From: Sarcomyxa edulis
Lineage: Eukaryota > Basidiomycota > Agaricomycetes > Agaricales > Mycenaceae
Assembly: GCA_009761415.1 (NCBI GenBank)
Contig: QUOL01000002.1
Location: 930,001 to 994,000 of the forward strand
DNA length: 64,000 bases
Direction: 5' to 3'
The translations under genes and the position numbers were made by a program. The notes below the pieces were generated by a model. The model made no database searches and was not told where the DNA came from. It saw only the letters and a program-made list of their open reading frames with translations. Every line of letters starts with the position of its first letter. Position 1 is the stretch's first letter. This document shows positions 23,781 to 35,519 of this stretch, one piece after another.

Positions 23781-24526
23781 ATGTCCCTCCCCCCCACCCT
23801 CCGCCCCTCCGTAACACCCCCCGAACTCGAACTAATAGCCAGCCAACACCTAATCGAAATCATCCCCATGATCTCCATGGACCGCACCGCCTTCATCTGC
23901 GGCGCCTACGGTCCCCTGCGCCCACCGCATCGAGCGAGTATACCGATATGGATGGCGTTGAATTTGAAGATGAAGAAGAAGTGTAGGATTGTGCCGCCGG
24001 GGTGGTTGAATGTCGGTGTGTAGCTTCGTTTTGTGCAGTGGTTTTTGAATGGGGGGCTGATGAGGTGGGGTGGTTGGTGGGTGGTGGGTGACAGAGTATT
24101 TGCAAGAACGACTGAATCGCGAGACGACGGAGCCTGAGTTTAGTGATCTTCCGTTTCGGTTTGCGGAGATTTCGAAGGTTTTGCTTGATGGGTGCGTCAG
24201 CCCCAGTATCAACGCTTGTGTCTGCTAGCTAATAGGACGTACGCAGTGCCCCAGACGACCTCCAAAACCCCGACAAACTCCGATCGCTACTAAAAGACCT
24301 CCGAGAAGCACGACAAGCGAAGAGTAGGGATGGTCTGCAGAAGCTTGATCATAGTGAACTCAGTGTGCGTGCCATTGCTTCTCTGTGTGTGTTGTGGTAT
24401 TGACGCTGGACTGGATGATAGCTTCCTAACTTGTGTTCGATGGAGATCAACGAGATCCGACCGTTCTTTGTGCGGTCGATGAGTGTGTTGACTCAGTTGG
24501 TCAGGGAACCCGTAGCAGCCCCGTAG
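23781..24526 (+). CDS. PSF2: GINS complex subunit Psf2
   Basis: GINS joins Cdc45 and Mcm2-7 to form the CMG helicase that unwinds DNA during replication. Four exons join as MSLPPTLRPSVTPPELELIA with DRTAFICGAYGPLRPP and KKCRIVPPGWLNVE, then YLQERLNRETTEPEFSDLPF with FAEISKVLLDG, then APDDLQNPDKLRSLLKDLRE, and finally LPNLCSMEINEIRPFFVRSM with LTQLVREPVAAP, stop TAG at 24524-24526. The PPGWL motif and the terminal EINEIRPFF...L block are Psf2 signatures. The length of about 190 residues is typical. Introns at about 24014-24097, 24192-24246 and 24365-24419 all have GT-AG ends and keep the frame. Confidence 0.95.
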
Positions 24527-25499
24527 CTTGTAATCCTGGTTGTAATAATAACTGTACCACCCCGGGCCGCCTTCGCATGTCCGTGGTAGTGCGATCGGGT
24601 TCGAAACCCGAATGCTATGATTGGGTGAGAACATCCAATCCACTGGGGTAGAGTCTAGCATAGACTGTCTACGTAGACTAGGTACGCGAGATAACGTAAT
24701 CCGTCATTTCCGGCTTGTTACCGGGTGATCGATTTGATGATGTGACATTGTCACACAATTCGGCGGCGCGGCGTTGACATCGCAACATTGGCGGTTGTGT
24801 AAAGTGACTAAGTAGACTCGTCTTCGCTGTCTAGGACAGCGAGGACACTATTTGTGATATCTACAAAGCAAACATAATGCAATGATTCAAAAATATTCAA
24901 CGGTCTGCCCAGCACTTGTGACCAGGACTAAAATAGTACGCGTCCTTGGCGCGTCTGCAATATTCCGATCATCCCGACAACTGTTGAGGTGCGTCGGGGG
25001 TCGTGCGCCTCAGCGACGACAAGGACACACTGGAGTCCGGACTACAAATTTCTCATCATATATCTTGTGTTACTTGAGCTCCACCAAAGACTGGAAAGTT
25101 ATCATTATTAAATCAAAGATAGTCGATTTTGATAACGAACGTCGTCACCGCTGCCGACAGTGACCAGCAGTGTTGCGCGACTCAAGCGTTGATGATCGCT
25201 TACAGTCTGCATCAGCAAGAAGCGCCGGCCATACGACGTCGACGGAGGTAACGGACATACGGAGATGGCATGTGCCTATTGTTGTCCGAATTTGGGCATA
25301 TGCGTCATTGTTTGGTGTAGCCGGAGTCTTTCCGAGTCTACGTAGAATAGTCTACCCCAGCGGACTGGAAGTTCTGGATTGGGTGGAAGTGAAGTCCGAA
25401 GTGATATATCCGATCGGCCGACGAGAGATACAATGTCGAAAATGTTATAAGACCCCTCTCCTCCACATTCCACCACCAATCTAATCCTAGCTAGCCAGC
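24527..25499. other. Intergenic region PSF2 / LEU1
   Basis: No protein gene is supported. Just after PSF2 (about 24593-24609) lies a perfect tRNA T-arm-like hairpin containing GGTTCGAAACC, but no matching acceptor stem, D-arm or anticodon arm is found. It may be a tRNA-derived relic or chance. Confidence 0.4.
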
Positions 25500-28314
25500 A
25501 TGCCCTCTGCTATTCCAAAACCACGTACTCTGTACGATAAAATATGGGATGACCATGTCGTGTACGCTATCCCATCTCACGGCTTGATTCACGCATCTGA
25601 TTGTTTTATCTAGAGACGTCAAGGAAGACGGTCTTGCGCTCGTATACATCGACAGGTCAGTGACTCACCATAGACTATATACCCAGTCACTTAAATTGTT
25701 ACTGTAGACACTTGGTACACGAAGTCACAAGCCCACAGGCATTCGAAGGACTGTAAGTAACTCTAATCAATCACCTTCCCGCGTCAATCACCCTCTTACA
25801 CCCACTTCCCCTTCTAGTCGCAACGCAGGCCGTCCCGTCCGTCGACCAGATTGCACTCTCGCTACCTTGGATCATAACATCCCGTGAGTACCCCCTACTC
25901 CCATGGTGACTCCAAGCTAACTTGCTGCTGGTAGCACCGCTTCACGGAAAAATTTCACAACCGTAGAAGCCTTCATCGCAGAGCCTGATTCCAGAGCACA
26001 ATGTGCTGCCCTGGAAGATAATGTTAAAGAGTTTGGTTTGACGTATTTCGGAATGAAGGATAAGCGTCAGGGTACGTAGCTCGTCGTCCATCTTCGACTC
26101 GAATCCTGACGCACCACCCAGGAATCGTACATGTTATCGGTCCTGAACAGGGTTTCACCGTACGTCCCTACAGTCCACCTGCGTATGCCCCGACTAACAA
26201 CCCTCCAGCTCCCCGGAATAACCTGCGTATGCGGTGACTCCCACACCTCCAGTACGTACCCCCTCCCTTCCCTCCCTCCCCTCCACCCACAAACTAACTA
26301 ATGCCCCCCGCAGCCCACGGCGCATTCGGCTCCCTAGCCTTCGGCATCGGCACCTCCGAAGTCGAACACGTCCTCGCAACCCAAACCCTCCTCCAAAAAA
26401 AAGGCAAAAACATGCGCATAACCGTCAACGGCACCCTCCACGAAGGCGTCACCTCCAAAGACGTCATCCTCCACATCATCGGCATCATCGGTACCGCAGG
26501 CGGTACCGGCTGCGTTATCGAATACGCTGGAAGCGTTTTCGAGGGGTTCAGCATGGAAGCTAGGATGAGCGTTTGTAATATGAGTATTGAGGCTGGTGCG
26601 AGGGCGGGGATGGTCGCGCCTGATGAGGTTACGTTTGAGTATCTCCGGGATCGACCGTTAGCGCCGAAGGGCGAGGCGTGGGATCGTGCGGTGGAGTATT
26701 GGCGGTCCCTAAAGACGGACGAAGGCGCGGTCTTCGACATCGAAGTGACCATCCCCGCCTCCGACATAATCCCCACCGTAACATGGGGAACATCCCCACA
26801 AGACGTCGTACCCATAACCGGGCGGGTCCCAGACCCCCTGACAATGACCGACCCGGTCAAACGCGCCTCCGCCGAACGATCCCTCGCGTACATGGGGCTC
26901 ACACCCAACACCCCCATGGAGGAAATCACGATCGACAAAGTCTTCATCGGGTCATGCACCAACAGCCGCATCGAAGACCTCCGCAGCGCAGCTCGGATCG
27001 TACTCGCTGCAGGGCCCAACGCCAGAATCGCTCCGAACGTCTTAACAGCCATGATCGTCCCCGGATCCGGGCTGATCAAACAACACGCCGAAGCCGAAGG
27101 GTTGGACGTCGTATTCAAACGCGCGGGGTTCGATTGGCGCGAAGCGGGGTGTTCGATGTGTCTCGGTATGAATCCCGACCAACTCGCTCCTGGGGAGAGA
27201 TGCGCTAGCACCAGTAATCGGAATTTCGAGGGGAGACAGGGGGCTGGGGGGAGGACGCATCTTTTGAGTCCGGCGATGGCGGCGGCGGCGGCGTTGACGG
27301 GGAAGATGACGGATGTGAGGAGGTTTATGGGGGTTGTGGCTGAGGCGAATATTAAGGCGGGGCCGAAGTTGGGACTGGCGAGTGAGTTGGAGTTTATGAC
27401 CGATGTGGTCGTGCCGTCGCCTGCGCCTCTCCAGCCTCCTGCGCCACCTACGTCCGTCGGTGGGGGTGCGGGTGTAGTGTTGCCACCTGCGAAAGCCCCC
27501 ACCACCGTCGAAAAATTCACCATCCTCAAAGGCATCGCCGCACCCGTCTACATCGAAAACATCGACACCGACATGATCATCCCCAAACAATTCCTCAAGA
27601 CGCTCAAACGCACCGGTCTCGCTAATGCTCTTTTTTATACGCTACGGAAGGACCCGCGGACGGGTGAAGATACGGATTTTATATTGAATAGGAAGCCGTA
27701 TGATCGGTCGAGGATATTGGTGTGTACGGGGAGGAATTTTGGGTGTGGGAGTTCGAGGGAGCATGCGCCTTGGAGTTTGTGAGTCCCCCCCCCCTCCCCA
27801 GTTATTTTCATTGTGTTTTCGTTTTGAGAAGCAAGTTACTTACTGATGGACGGTGTGTAGGAACGACTTCGGCATCCGATGCGTCATAGCCCCCAGCTTC
27901 GCCGACATCTTCCGCAACAACGCAATGCAAAACGGGATGCTCCCCATAACCCTCCCAACCCCCACCTGCATCCTCCTCGCCGCCGACGCCGCCCTCGGGC
28001 TCGAGCTCGAAGTCGATCTCGTCAATCAGGAAATCCGACGTGTAGGCGGTGGTGGGGGGGAGGGTGGTGGGGGGGAGGGTGGTGGGGGGGAGGCAATAAA
28101 GTTCACGACGGATCCATTTCGCCGACATTGTTTGTTGAATGGGTTGGATGATATTGCGTTGACTATGCAGAGGGGGGAGAGTATTGAGGTTTTTGAGGGG
28201 AGGAGGAGTGAGGTTTGGCCTTGGTTGGATGGGTTTGGGTATCAGGGGAGGAAGATCGTGCCGGTTGGGGGGCAGGCGGGGGGGAAGGGCAAGGGGAAGA
28301 AGATTGATTGGTGA
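25500..28314 (+). CDS. LEU1: 3-isopropylmalate dehydratase (fused large and small subunits)
   Basis: This [4Fe-4S] enzyme isomerises 2- to 3-isopropylmalate in leucine biosynthesis. The start is [20 protein letters not shown] at 25500. LeuC-type motifs follow in order: [32 protein letters not shown], a [11 protein letters not shown] cysteine, and [12 protein letters not shown] with two cluster cysteines. A proline/alanine/glycine-rich linker ([17 protein letters not shown]) leads to the LeuD-type swivel domain ([38 protein letters not shown]). That is the normal fungal fusion. A G-rich imperfect tandem repeat near 28050-28092 inserts runs of Gly separated by Glu in the small-subunit domain. 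Stop at 28314. The 5' half has about seven short introns; a final one lies at about 27782-27860. Confidence 0.96.
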
Positions 28315-28707
28315 GCGGCGAGCTTGTCAGTAACACTGGGCGAGGAAGAAATTTGCTTGTATTTTTTAGACATAGACATTATAATTCAACAATCACAATC
28401 TGCTATCGATATCTTGCTCACCCACTGCTCACCCACTGCGCACTTGTGTCAAACTTAGCGCGTTAGCGTTTTAGTGTGTACGTTATACTAACGGAGGTAT
28501 GGTATGTAAGTTCGAGACATGGACAATGGAAGGCTATAGCAGCAGTGCTAGTGATCGGACGCAAGGCCATGGCGTTGCAAGGCTTGGTCTACATAAATTC
28601 TGAATTCTCTTTCATTCAACAACCTCTCACTTCTCTCACTCTCACTCTCACTTCTTTTCTTTTTTCTACATTATATATCTCGCACCCAGTCTACTCCCTA
28701 TCACATC
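28315..28707. other. Promoter region of the 28,708 gene
   Basis: Nothing coding is seen. A CT-repeat tract (CTCTCACTCTCACTCTCAC) at about 28,630-28,655 precedes the start, as in many basidiomycete promoters. Confidence 0.45.
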
Positions 28708-30579
28708 ATGCCAGCCGTCGTACTCACCAACTCTCGCCCCACCGAACCGCAGCCCCCCGGTCCACCAACCTCAAAGAACTTGAAAGACCACCTCCCATCG
28801 AAACGTACCAACCCTCCACCTCCACCTCCACCTCCACAACAGACAAAACCTGCCACCAACAACAATAACAATAACACGATCCAGACAAAGAAAATCACAC
28901 GCAGGTCGAGTAAACCCATTATCAATTGGTTTCAGCGTAAACTAGCTGGGTCAGGAAAGACAAAGACTCAGACGCAGACGAAGGCTCAGAGGTTGGAGAA
29001 TAAACAGCAGGGTAGCCTACGTAACGGTAATGGTAACGGCCCACCCTCTTCCCGGACGACCAACCGTATCTCGTCGTCTCCTGCGACTCGTGGTAGGCAA
29101 CAGGGGCAGCAGTTGGAGGTTAGACGGAAGACGATATCGTTGAATGGTGATGATTTTATCGATAGCAGCCACGACCATACAGACGAAGACGACAACGAAG
29201 ACGACGGTGATGTTGGATCCTCCGGTCGTTCATCATTCGCCCGCGAATCCACCTGGTCACCAGCCAGTGCCCTAGAAGCAGACGAAGACGCTTCCGTACG
29301 GCCCATACCCCCCAGCATTCCACCGTCTCCTTCACCTTCGCGGTCTTCGTCTTCGTATCTCTCGGACCCGAGGACGTTTAGGAGTATGGCTGCTAGTACG
29401 AAGCCGACGACTGTGCTTAGTATTGATTTGCATGGGGGGAATGGGGGGAATGGGAATGGGATGGCGCATATCGCACAGGTCCCTGCGACGCCTACGGGTC
29501 AACTTGCGAGATTTCCACCTCATATCCGGACGTCGTCTACGTATACTAGCTCTATTCCCAACGGTGGTGGTGGTGGTAGTGGCGGTGGGGGAGGGGGACT
29601 ACTTAGTAGCGGAACTTCCATCACATTCTCTGCCCTCCCTCCTTCCCCTCCATCACCAGCCTCCTCTCGTCCTTCATCATTGCAGAACCACGCCAGTATC
29701 AGCTCGGGGTCACAGCCCACACCCCAGGGGGCAAGCCATATGACGTCGATCCAGGCACCACTGCATACCACTCATCATCCAAGGAATAACCCTCGACCAT
29801 CGTCGCCCCCCATGGACAATGCGTCCGTACTGACACTAGCGTCGTCGGCATTCGCTATGCCTCGTGTGGGCACGCACACACCTGGGTATTACTCCGCCCC
29901 TCCGTCCGCTCTCGGCGCTGGCGACTCGTTATCGCATTTCGGTGGGAGTATCACGTACGCGGACGCGGAGAGCAGTCAGTTCGTGCTTGGTGATGACGAG
30001 CGGCTCGAGCTCGATGAGCGGGATGTGGATGCGAGTGTCAGAGCGTTGAGGCCTAGGAGTTCGAGGAGGGGGAGTTGGGAGAGTGAGGCTAGTAGGTGGA
30101 GTGCGAGGGTGCAAATGGGTGGTGGTGGGACTGGGACGAGTTCGTTGGTTCGGGAGACTAGTTTGTGGACGAGGAATAGTGTGAGGACTGGTGGTGGTGG
30201 GTTTGGAGGGGATGGTTTGGAGACGTATGATCGGTCGGATAAGACGAGTGGGCATAGTGGGGATGCGTCGCCGATGGAGGGGAATTGGCATGGGCATGGG
30301 CATGGGATGGTGGAGGATTCGTCTCATCCGTTGTCGCCTGTTGAAGATTCCGAGGTTACACCCAGGAACACTGGGCTGGTATCCGACCATCCCTCGACGG
30401 AACCGAGTATTGACAGTGGGAAGATGTCGGTGGAGACTGTTGCGCAGGGCACATTGCCAGATACGCCAAAGATGGAACACGATGTTCTCGATCGCGAGGA
30501 GGAACAGAGTGAAAAATCGAAAGATGTATGGCATTCTGTTCCTTCGACTCCTACTGTTCATTCAGAGATTAGTTTGTGA
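28708..30579 (+). CDS. Uncharacterised low-complexity protein, conserved-looking short motifs
   Basis: This is an intronless 623-codon frame starting MPAVVLTNSRPTEPQPPG. I do not assign a function. It has proline, asparagine, serine and glycine runs, an RRSSKPIINWFQRKLAG motif near residue 75, an acidic block (HTDEDDNEDDGD) and a serine-rich middle. A more ordered SDPRTFRSMAASTKPTTVLS with DLHGGNGG and MAHIAQVPATPT lies around 225-270. Further on come SSQFVLGDDERLELDERDVD and RALRPRSSRRGSWESEASRW near 430-475. No TM helix or signal peptide is visible. The codon pattern and unbroken length support a real gene. By memory, the SKPIINWFQRKL and TTVLSIDLH segments recur in basidiomycete proteins of unknown function; a search would settle this. 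Confidence 0.7.
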   Translation: MPAVVLTNSRPTEPQPPGPPTSKNLKDHLPSKRTNPPPPPPPPQQTKPATNNNNNNTIQTKKITRRSSKPIINWFQRKLAGSGKTKTQTQTKAQRLENKQQGSLRNGNGNGPPSSRTTNRISSSPATRGRQQGQQLEVRRKTISLNGDDFIDSSHDHTDEDDNEDDGDVGSSGRSSFARESTWSPASALEADEDASVRPIPPSIPPSPSPSRSSSSYLSDPRTFRSMAASTKPTTVLSIDLHGGNGGNGNGMAHIAQVPATPTGQLARFPPHIRTSSTYTSSIPNGGGGGSGGGGGGLLSSGTSITFSALPPSPPSPASSRPSSLQNHASISSGSQPTPQGASHMTSIQAPLHTTHHPRNNPRPSSPPMDNASVLTLASSAFAMPRVGTHTPGYYSAPPSALGAGDSLSHFGGSITYADAESSQFVLGDDERLELDERDVDASVRALRPRSSRRGSWESEASRWSARVQMGGGGTGTSSLVRETSLWTRNSVRTGGGGFGGDGLETYDRSDKTSGHSGDASPMEGNWHGHGHGMVEDSSHPLSPVEDSEVTPRNTGLVSDHPSTEPSIDSGKMSVETVAQGTLPDTPKMEHDVLDREEEQSEKSKDVWHSVPSTPTVHSEISL

Positions 30580-31029
30580 TGATTCGTTCTGCTTATTATA
30601 CTTTCCTTTTACTTTGTATGCTTATTTTCTTTCAGTTTTTCGAGTATCATAATGAGAAAATCTACTTGCAATTTTGGGTGATCGACGATCGTGCATCGTC
30701 GGCGGTAGTTTGGCTGCTGTTTGGAATAAAGGTCGTTGCTTCCGTTCCCACGATAATGTTATCTCGATCACCGTGCTAGCATGCGGCCACCACCTACATT
30801 GCCTAAACCTCTGCACCTGATCTAGTCATGAGTCCCTAACGTACTCTCCCCGAACCACTCGAAGCCCATGTACACGCGACCGCGGTCTCGTGAACCCTCG
30901 CGGCCCTAGATGCACTGTGCATTTATATCTCTCATCTTCAACTTCGTAAAGAACGAGCCTCTCAAGTTTGTAGCATCTATCCTTGATCACCCCTTCAACT
31001 CCATCTCATCTCTCTGGTGTACTATCGAC
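30580..31029. other. Intergenic region
   Basis: I see no gene. The last 120 bp before 31,030 are the presumed promoter and leader of the mannosidase gene. Confidence 0.45.
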
Positions 31030-33555
31030 ATGAAACTTGGGTTTGGATGGCGAGGTCTTGCTTTGGCTGCTCTGCTCGTGCCTTCGCAGGCGCAGTGCCC
31101 GGATTATACCACGTACTCGCAGGTTGGCTATGACTTTCTCTGGTAGTGCTGGTGATGTTCATCCTTCTTTTCGAAGAGCCCTCAAGGAAATCCATCTTTG
31201 GGCCCATTAGCTCTGCCATACATGAGGCCTGATCCTGCATGTCGCACCTTCAATAGCACGTCTGTCGAAGTAAGTTCCTCAAGTCTCTCTTCAACAACTG
31301 ACTGTTTATTCTGCGTTTTAGAAAGTGATAACCGACATGAAAGCGCGTCTCAAGGATCCCGATATCGCTCGCTTGTTCGAAAATACATTTCCGAACACAC
31401 TAGGTGCGCACTCACTCACGCGTATTCGGACATACTCTGACGTGATGGTTCGTGGACGCGGAAAGATACCACCGTCAAGTACTTCAATGCAGTAAGCCCA
31501 CAATACGTATATGTCTAGCTAGTCCTCTAATATCCTCACCAGACCGAGAATCTCGCGTTCATCATCACAGGCGTATGTATAATCCTCCTCTCTCTCGCTT
31601 CATGCAATGACATGATTTGTGCAGGATATCACGTCCGTAAAGCTAACCTGGCAAGTGTTTTATGAAGATATTGATATCCTACACACAGTGCACAATGGCT
31701 GCGGGATACAGCTAACCAAGCAAGTAGCCTTCGTTTCGTTCTTGTCTTTATAGCTGATCATGTCGTATCATTCAGTTCGCGCATTACCACACACTCCTAG
31801 CAAATGACAAGGAACTAGCCACTCTTGTCAAAGCTGTCATCAACAATGAAGCTCGCTATGTTTCTCAGTACCCGTATTGCGGTGCCTTCCAACCACCGCC
31901 TGAGAGTGGATTGGCCCCGAGTCATAACGATTGGGCGGATGGAGTTATCGTTAACCCGTATGTCTTGGATTACTTTCTACGGATATGTCTAACAGTCATC
32001 CGAATTAGACCTGTTGATAATCAGACGGTATTCGAATGCAAGGTGTGTTAGAGTACTTATAGGGCATGCATCTAGATGTCTCGATTTTACATGTATACAC
32101 AGTATGAGATCGATTCGCTCTGTGGATTCCTCAAACTCTCCAGGTCGTATTATCAGGCTACCAACGACGCGTCCATCTTGAATGACAATTGTGCGTAACA
32201 GTAGACTTATCTTTCCATTTCTACTATCATCGAGCTGACACGTCTTGGGGGAAAACTAGGGTTCACCGCTATCGACCAAATATTTCGCGTCATCAACGAA
32301 CAATCCCAACCAACCTTCGATTCCGACTTCAACTTCATCTCATACTACAATTGGACAGGGGGTGGCGGCTCGTTGTCTCCACAAGTGAATAATCTTGGAA
32401 ATGGTGAACCGAAGGCTTATACTGGGTTGGTGGGGACTCACCATAGACCTTCGGATGATCTTAGTACTTTTGGTGTGTTCTAAATCTTCGATCCTTGTGT
32501 TTTTTGTGGAGGGAAGTAGGTGCTGATGATTTACCGGTAGCGTTCCTAACGCCTGCGAACGCTATGCTGAGTGTTGAACTCACTCACTTGGCTGATCTTT
32601 TGGAATCTGTTGGCCGAGGTCGGAATATCAGTCAGCAAGCAAGGGAATGGAGTAGTCGAATCCACGATGCGATTTGGGACACGACAGTAAGCAATCTCTG
32701 TTATTTGCTACACTCAATTTGCCTTCGTGTTCTGGCTGATCGTAGATGATTCTGAATGGTAGGTGGTCAACAATATATTTGCCTATGAAACCAACGGTAT
32801 GTACTATATACATACACCTCGTCCTCACTTCTGACTGGATCGTTCCTAGGCTTCGGTGGACGATATGTGATGGACGACGCAAATGTACCGGTGAATATAG
32901 GCTCACCCTCCTCTAACCACCTTCTAAATGACACACCTTTCCGTCAAAGTCACTTCTGTCCCTCCCGTATCTTGGTTTCCTGGACAAAACCAATCCTGCA
33001 TACGTCGCCACGCGCAAAATGATACTGTCCGCCAAAAATCCATATTTCGCTGCTGGTAAAGCCTTCAAGGGCGCTGGGTACGCTCTAACTCGTGTCAACT
33101 TGATTTATTAGAAATGCTGATGGTGCCGGCTGCGCGTTCTTATATATAGAGGACCTCATGTTGATCCGTGGAACCCATGGTATGCATTATTCTGATTTTC
33201 TACATATATGTTTCTTACGCGACTCTTTGAACAGGCCCATGTCACAAATATCTGCCATCTTTGGAACAGACGACGACGAAGTGATTCTCAACTCACTATA
33301 TCTCATCGCTAACGTAAGGCCTTCTTTCAGCTGGTGTCTCTCGGATGATTTGCTGATATTACGCCTGTTCCCCCACAGAACACAAACGGCTTGGGTCTCA
33401 TCTACGAGTCACAATCCATCTACGACTCGACAAGTTATACGCGGAGCTGGTTCGCGTGGGCAAATAGTTATTTTGCAGAGATGGTATTGGATCTTGCACA
33501 ACGTAAACCCGGGCTTATATTCAAAGAGAATGTAAGCTACACTCCTGGCCAGTAG
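31030..33555 (+). CDS. Secreted GH125-family exo-alpha-1,6-mannosidase
   Basis: GH125 enzymes are metal-independent inverting exo-alpha-1,6-mannosidases acting on N-glycan or fungal mannans. A signal peptide (MKLGFGWRGLALAALLVPSQ, cleavage near AQAQC) opens the protein. Family blocks follow across about 14 exons: FIITGDITAQWLRDTANQF, HNDWADGVIVNPPVDNQT, CKYEIDSLCGFLKLSRSYYQ, GLVGTHHRPSDDLSTFAFLT, YETNGFGGRYVMDDANVPS, GAGGPHVDPWNPWPMSQ and RSWFAWANSYFAEMVLDLA. The end is ENVSYTPGQ with stop at 33553-33555. The length is about 500 residues. One intron (31720-31775) appears to use a GC donor (CAA/GCAAGT), because no GT donor keeps the frame. Secretion suggests glycan turnover or nutrition. Confidence 0.9.
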
Positions 33556-33848
33556 AAGCTGGTTTCATAGCTGCGGCACCACTTCAAAAGCACTGTCGTT
33601 GTGTAAATATATAACTTTTAGGTGTACATTGACCGAACTCTTGACTGCGATCTGTTCGACGTGATTTTGTCTTGGCGTCTGAGTATATACAGGGCCAAAT
33701 TGTTGCTTGCCGTTTAGACTGATCTGGGGAAATACACCGCCATCTCCGAGCCCCAGTTGCCCATGTTCATCTACATCTACGAGCACATATAAATCCGTAC
33801 TACCGCTACACCAGTCCAATCTCTTCCAAGATCACACCCATTTATACC

Positions 33849-35488
33849 ATGACTTCAACACCCAGGGAGATCGGCACCTTGGTAGTGGTCATTTTGAGAG
33901 CGGTGCGTCCTCATTTGCTCTATACGTTCGCGTTTCTTCTTAATAATGCAATGCCACACAGAGACACCTACCGAATAAGAGACATATTGGGAAGCAGGAT
34001 CCGTACTGTTGCGTATCTATGAATGGGGAGAAACGACGTACAAAGGCTCTCAAACGGGGTGGTCAGCATCCAGAATGGGACGAAGAGGTTCGTTTCACAC
34101 TTTGGGAAGACGTCGAGGACGAGCTGCAACGTACCGCTCAAGGCGATGGAACACCCCCGGCCCCGCCACCCAAAAGCGACAAGGAGAAAGTCAACCTGAA
34201 GAAGATTAAAGGAGGCAAAATTCTGAAGGTCTCGTGTTACGCGGACGATCCTCGGGAGCCTGACCTTATTGGCGAAACCACCGTTGATCTTACGGAGGTC
34301 TTGACTAAAGGGGAGACTGATGGTGAGTGTTGCATTGCTCTTTCTCAATTTGCGTTTATAGGCGCTGAACATCGGGGACAGAGTGGTTTACATTGACGAG
34401 CAAGGATAAATTCTGTGGGCAAGTCTATCTCGAGATGACATTCTGGTCTAATGTAAGTTATCTTTGTGGTGATTGGAGACCGCCAAAAGGAATTTACGCG
34501 TCGCCTTACAGGAACGCCCTCCGAAGAAGAAACCCACGAAATTCAGAGAAGATTACGGCGGTGCAGGTTCTTTCGTTCCACTAGGAGACTCACCCTCGAC
34601 ATTGCAAAGCGTTGATGAGAATGGTGTTCAATCATCCAGAATCTCATCTATGAGTAGTATTCAGGATCACTCTCGACATACTTCCAATTCCATCCCTCCA
34701 TCCCTCAGAGCATCCAGTTCGTTGGCAAGGTTGGACTTATACGTCCCACCCTATCAATCAGGTAACCACGGCTCAGTACTCGATCGTATTACAAACGATT
34801 TTGGACAGTTGGAGGTAGTGGATCACCGAAGGGACAGTTTCCCAGTGAGTTACTTACTCCATTGCTATTGCCACTCCTCAACATTTTGCGTTTGAATAGC
34901 CTCCTCATGACGGATATATCCAACGGCCTTCATCTTCATTTTCGTCGCTTCCTCCTCAACCCTCACATAGCTATGAACAGGCTTTGCGCTCCGATGGAGA
35001 GTCCATGTACTCTTACGACCGACCTCTGACTCCTCCCGGACAGACCTCCTTACATCATCGTAGCACTCTTTCAACTCAGAATTCTTATCCTTCTCAAACG
35101 CCTTATCAGCATCAGTACGAGCAGCCGTACGAGAACGGATCGCCTGCGGCATATCCCACCCACCAACCTTCAGTTCGTGGGCCGCGGTACAGCATCCCTA
35201 GCTCATCCTCCGGCTTTGTGCCGATATCGAATTCGTCTAGTTTCACACAACCTCTGCAATCATACCCATCCGATCCAACAGGCTTCGTTGGACCGCAGTC
35301 GTCCACTCCGGCGGCTCCTCCGTCGGGATACAGCCCATCGCACTATGCTCATCAATCTGGATTTGCCCCTCTTCCTTCACAAACACCCATACCAAATGGG
35401 TATGCGCCTCCTCAACAATCACAGTTCACTCCTTCCCAATCTTTTACGTATTCTCAATATCCACCTCCACCCTCAATGTCTACGCCTC

Positions 35489-35519
<31 letters not shown>

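Noticed and set aside
24593..24609. tRNA gene suggested by GGTTCGAAACC with a perfect T-arm just after PSF2
   Set aside because: No acceptor-stem partner, D-arm or anticodon arm at the right spacing on either strand.
26294..27590. 413-residue and 182-residue minus-strand frames across LEU1
   Set aside because: Antisense of a GC-rich conserved coding region; LEU1 motifs are on the plus strand.
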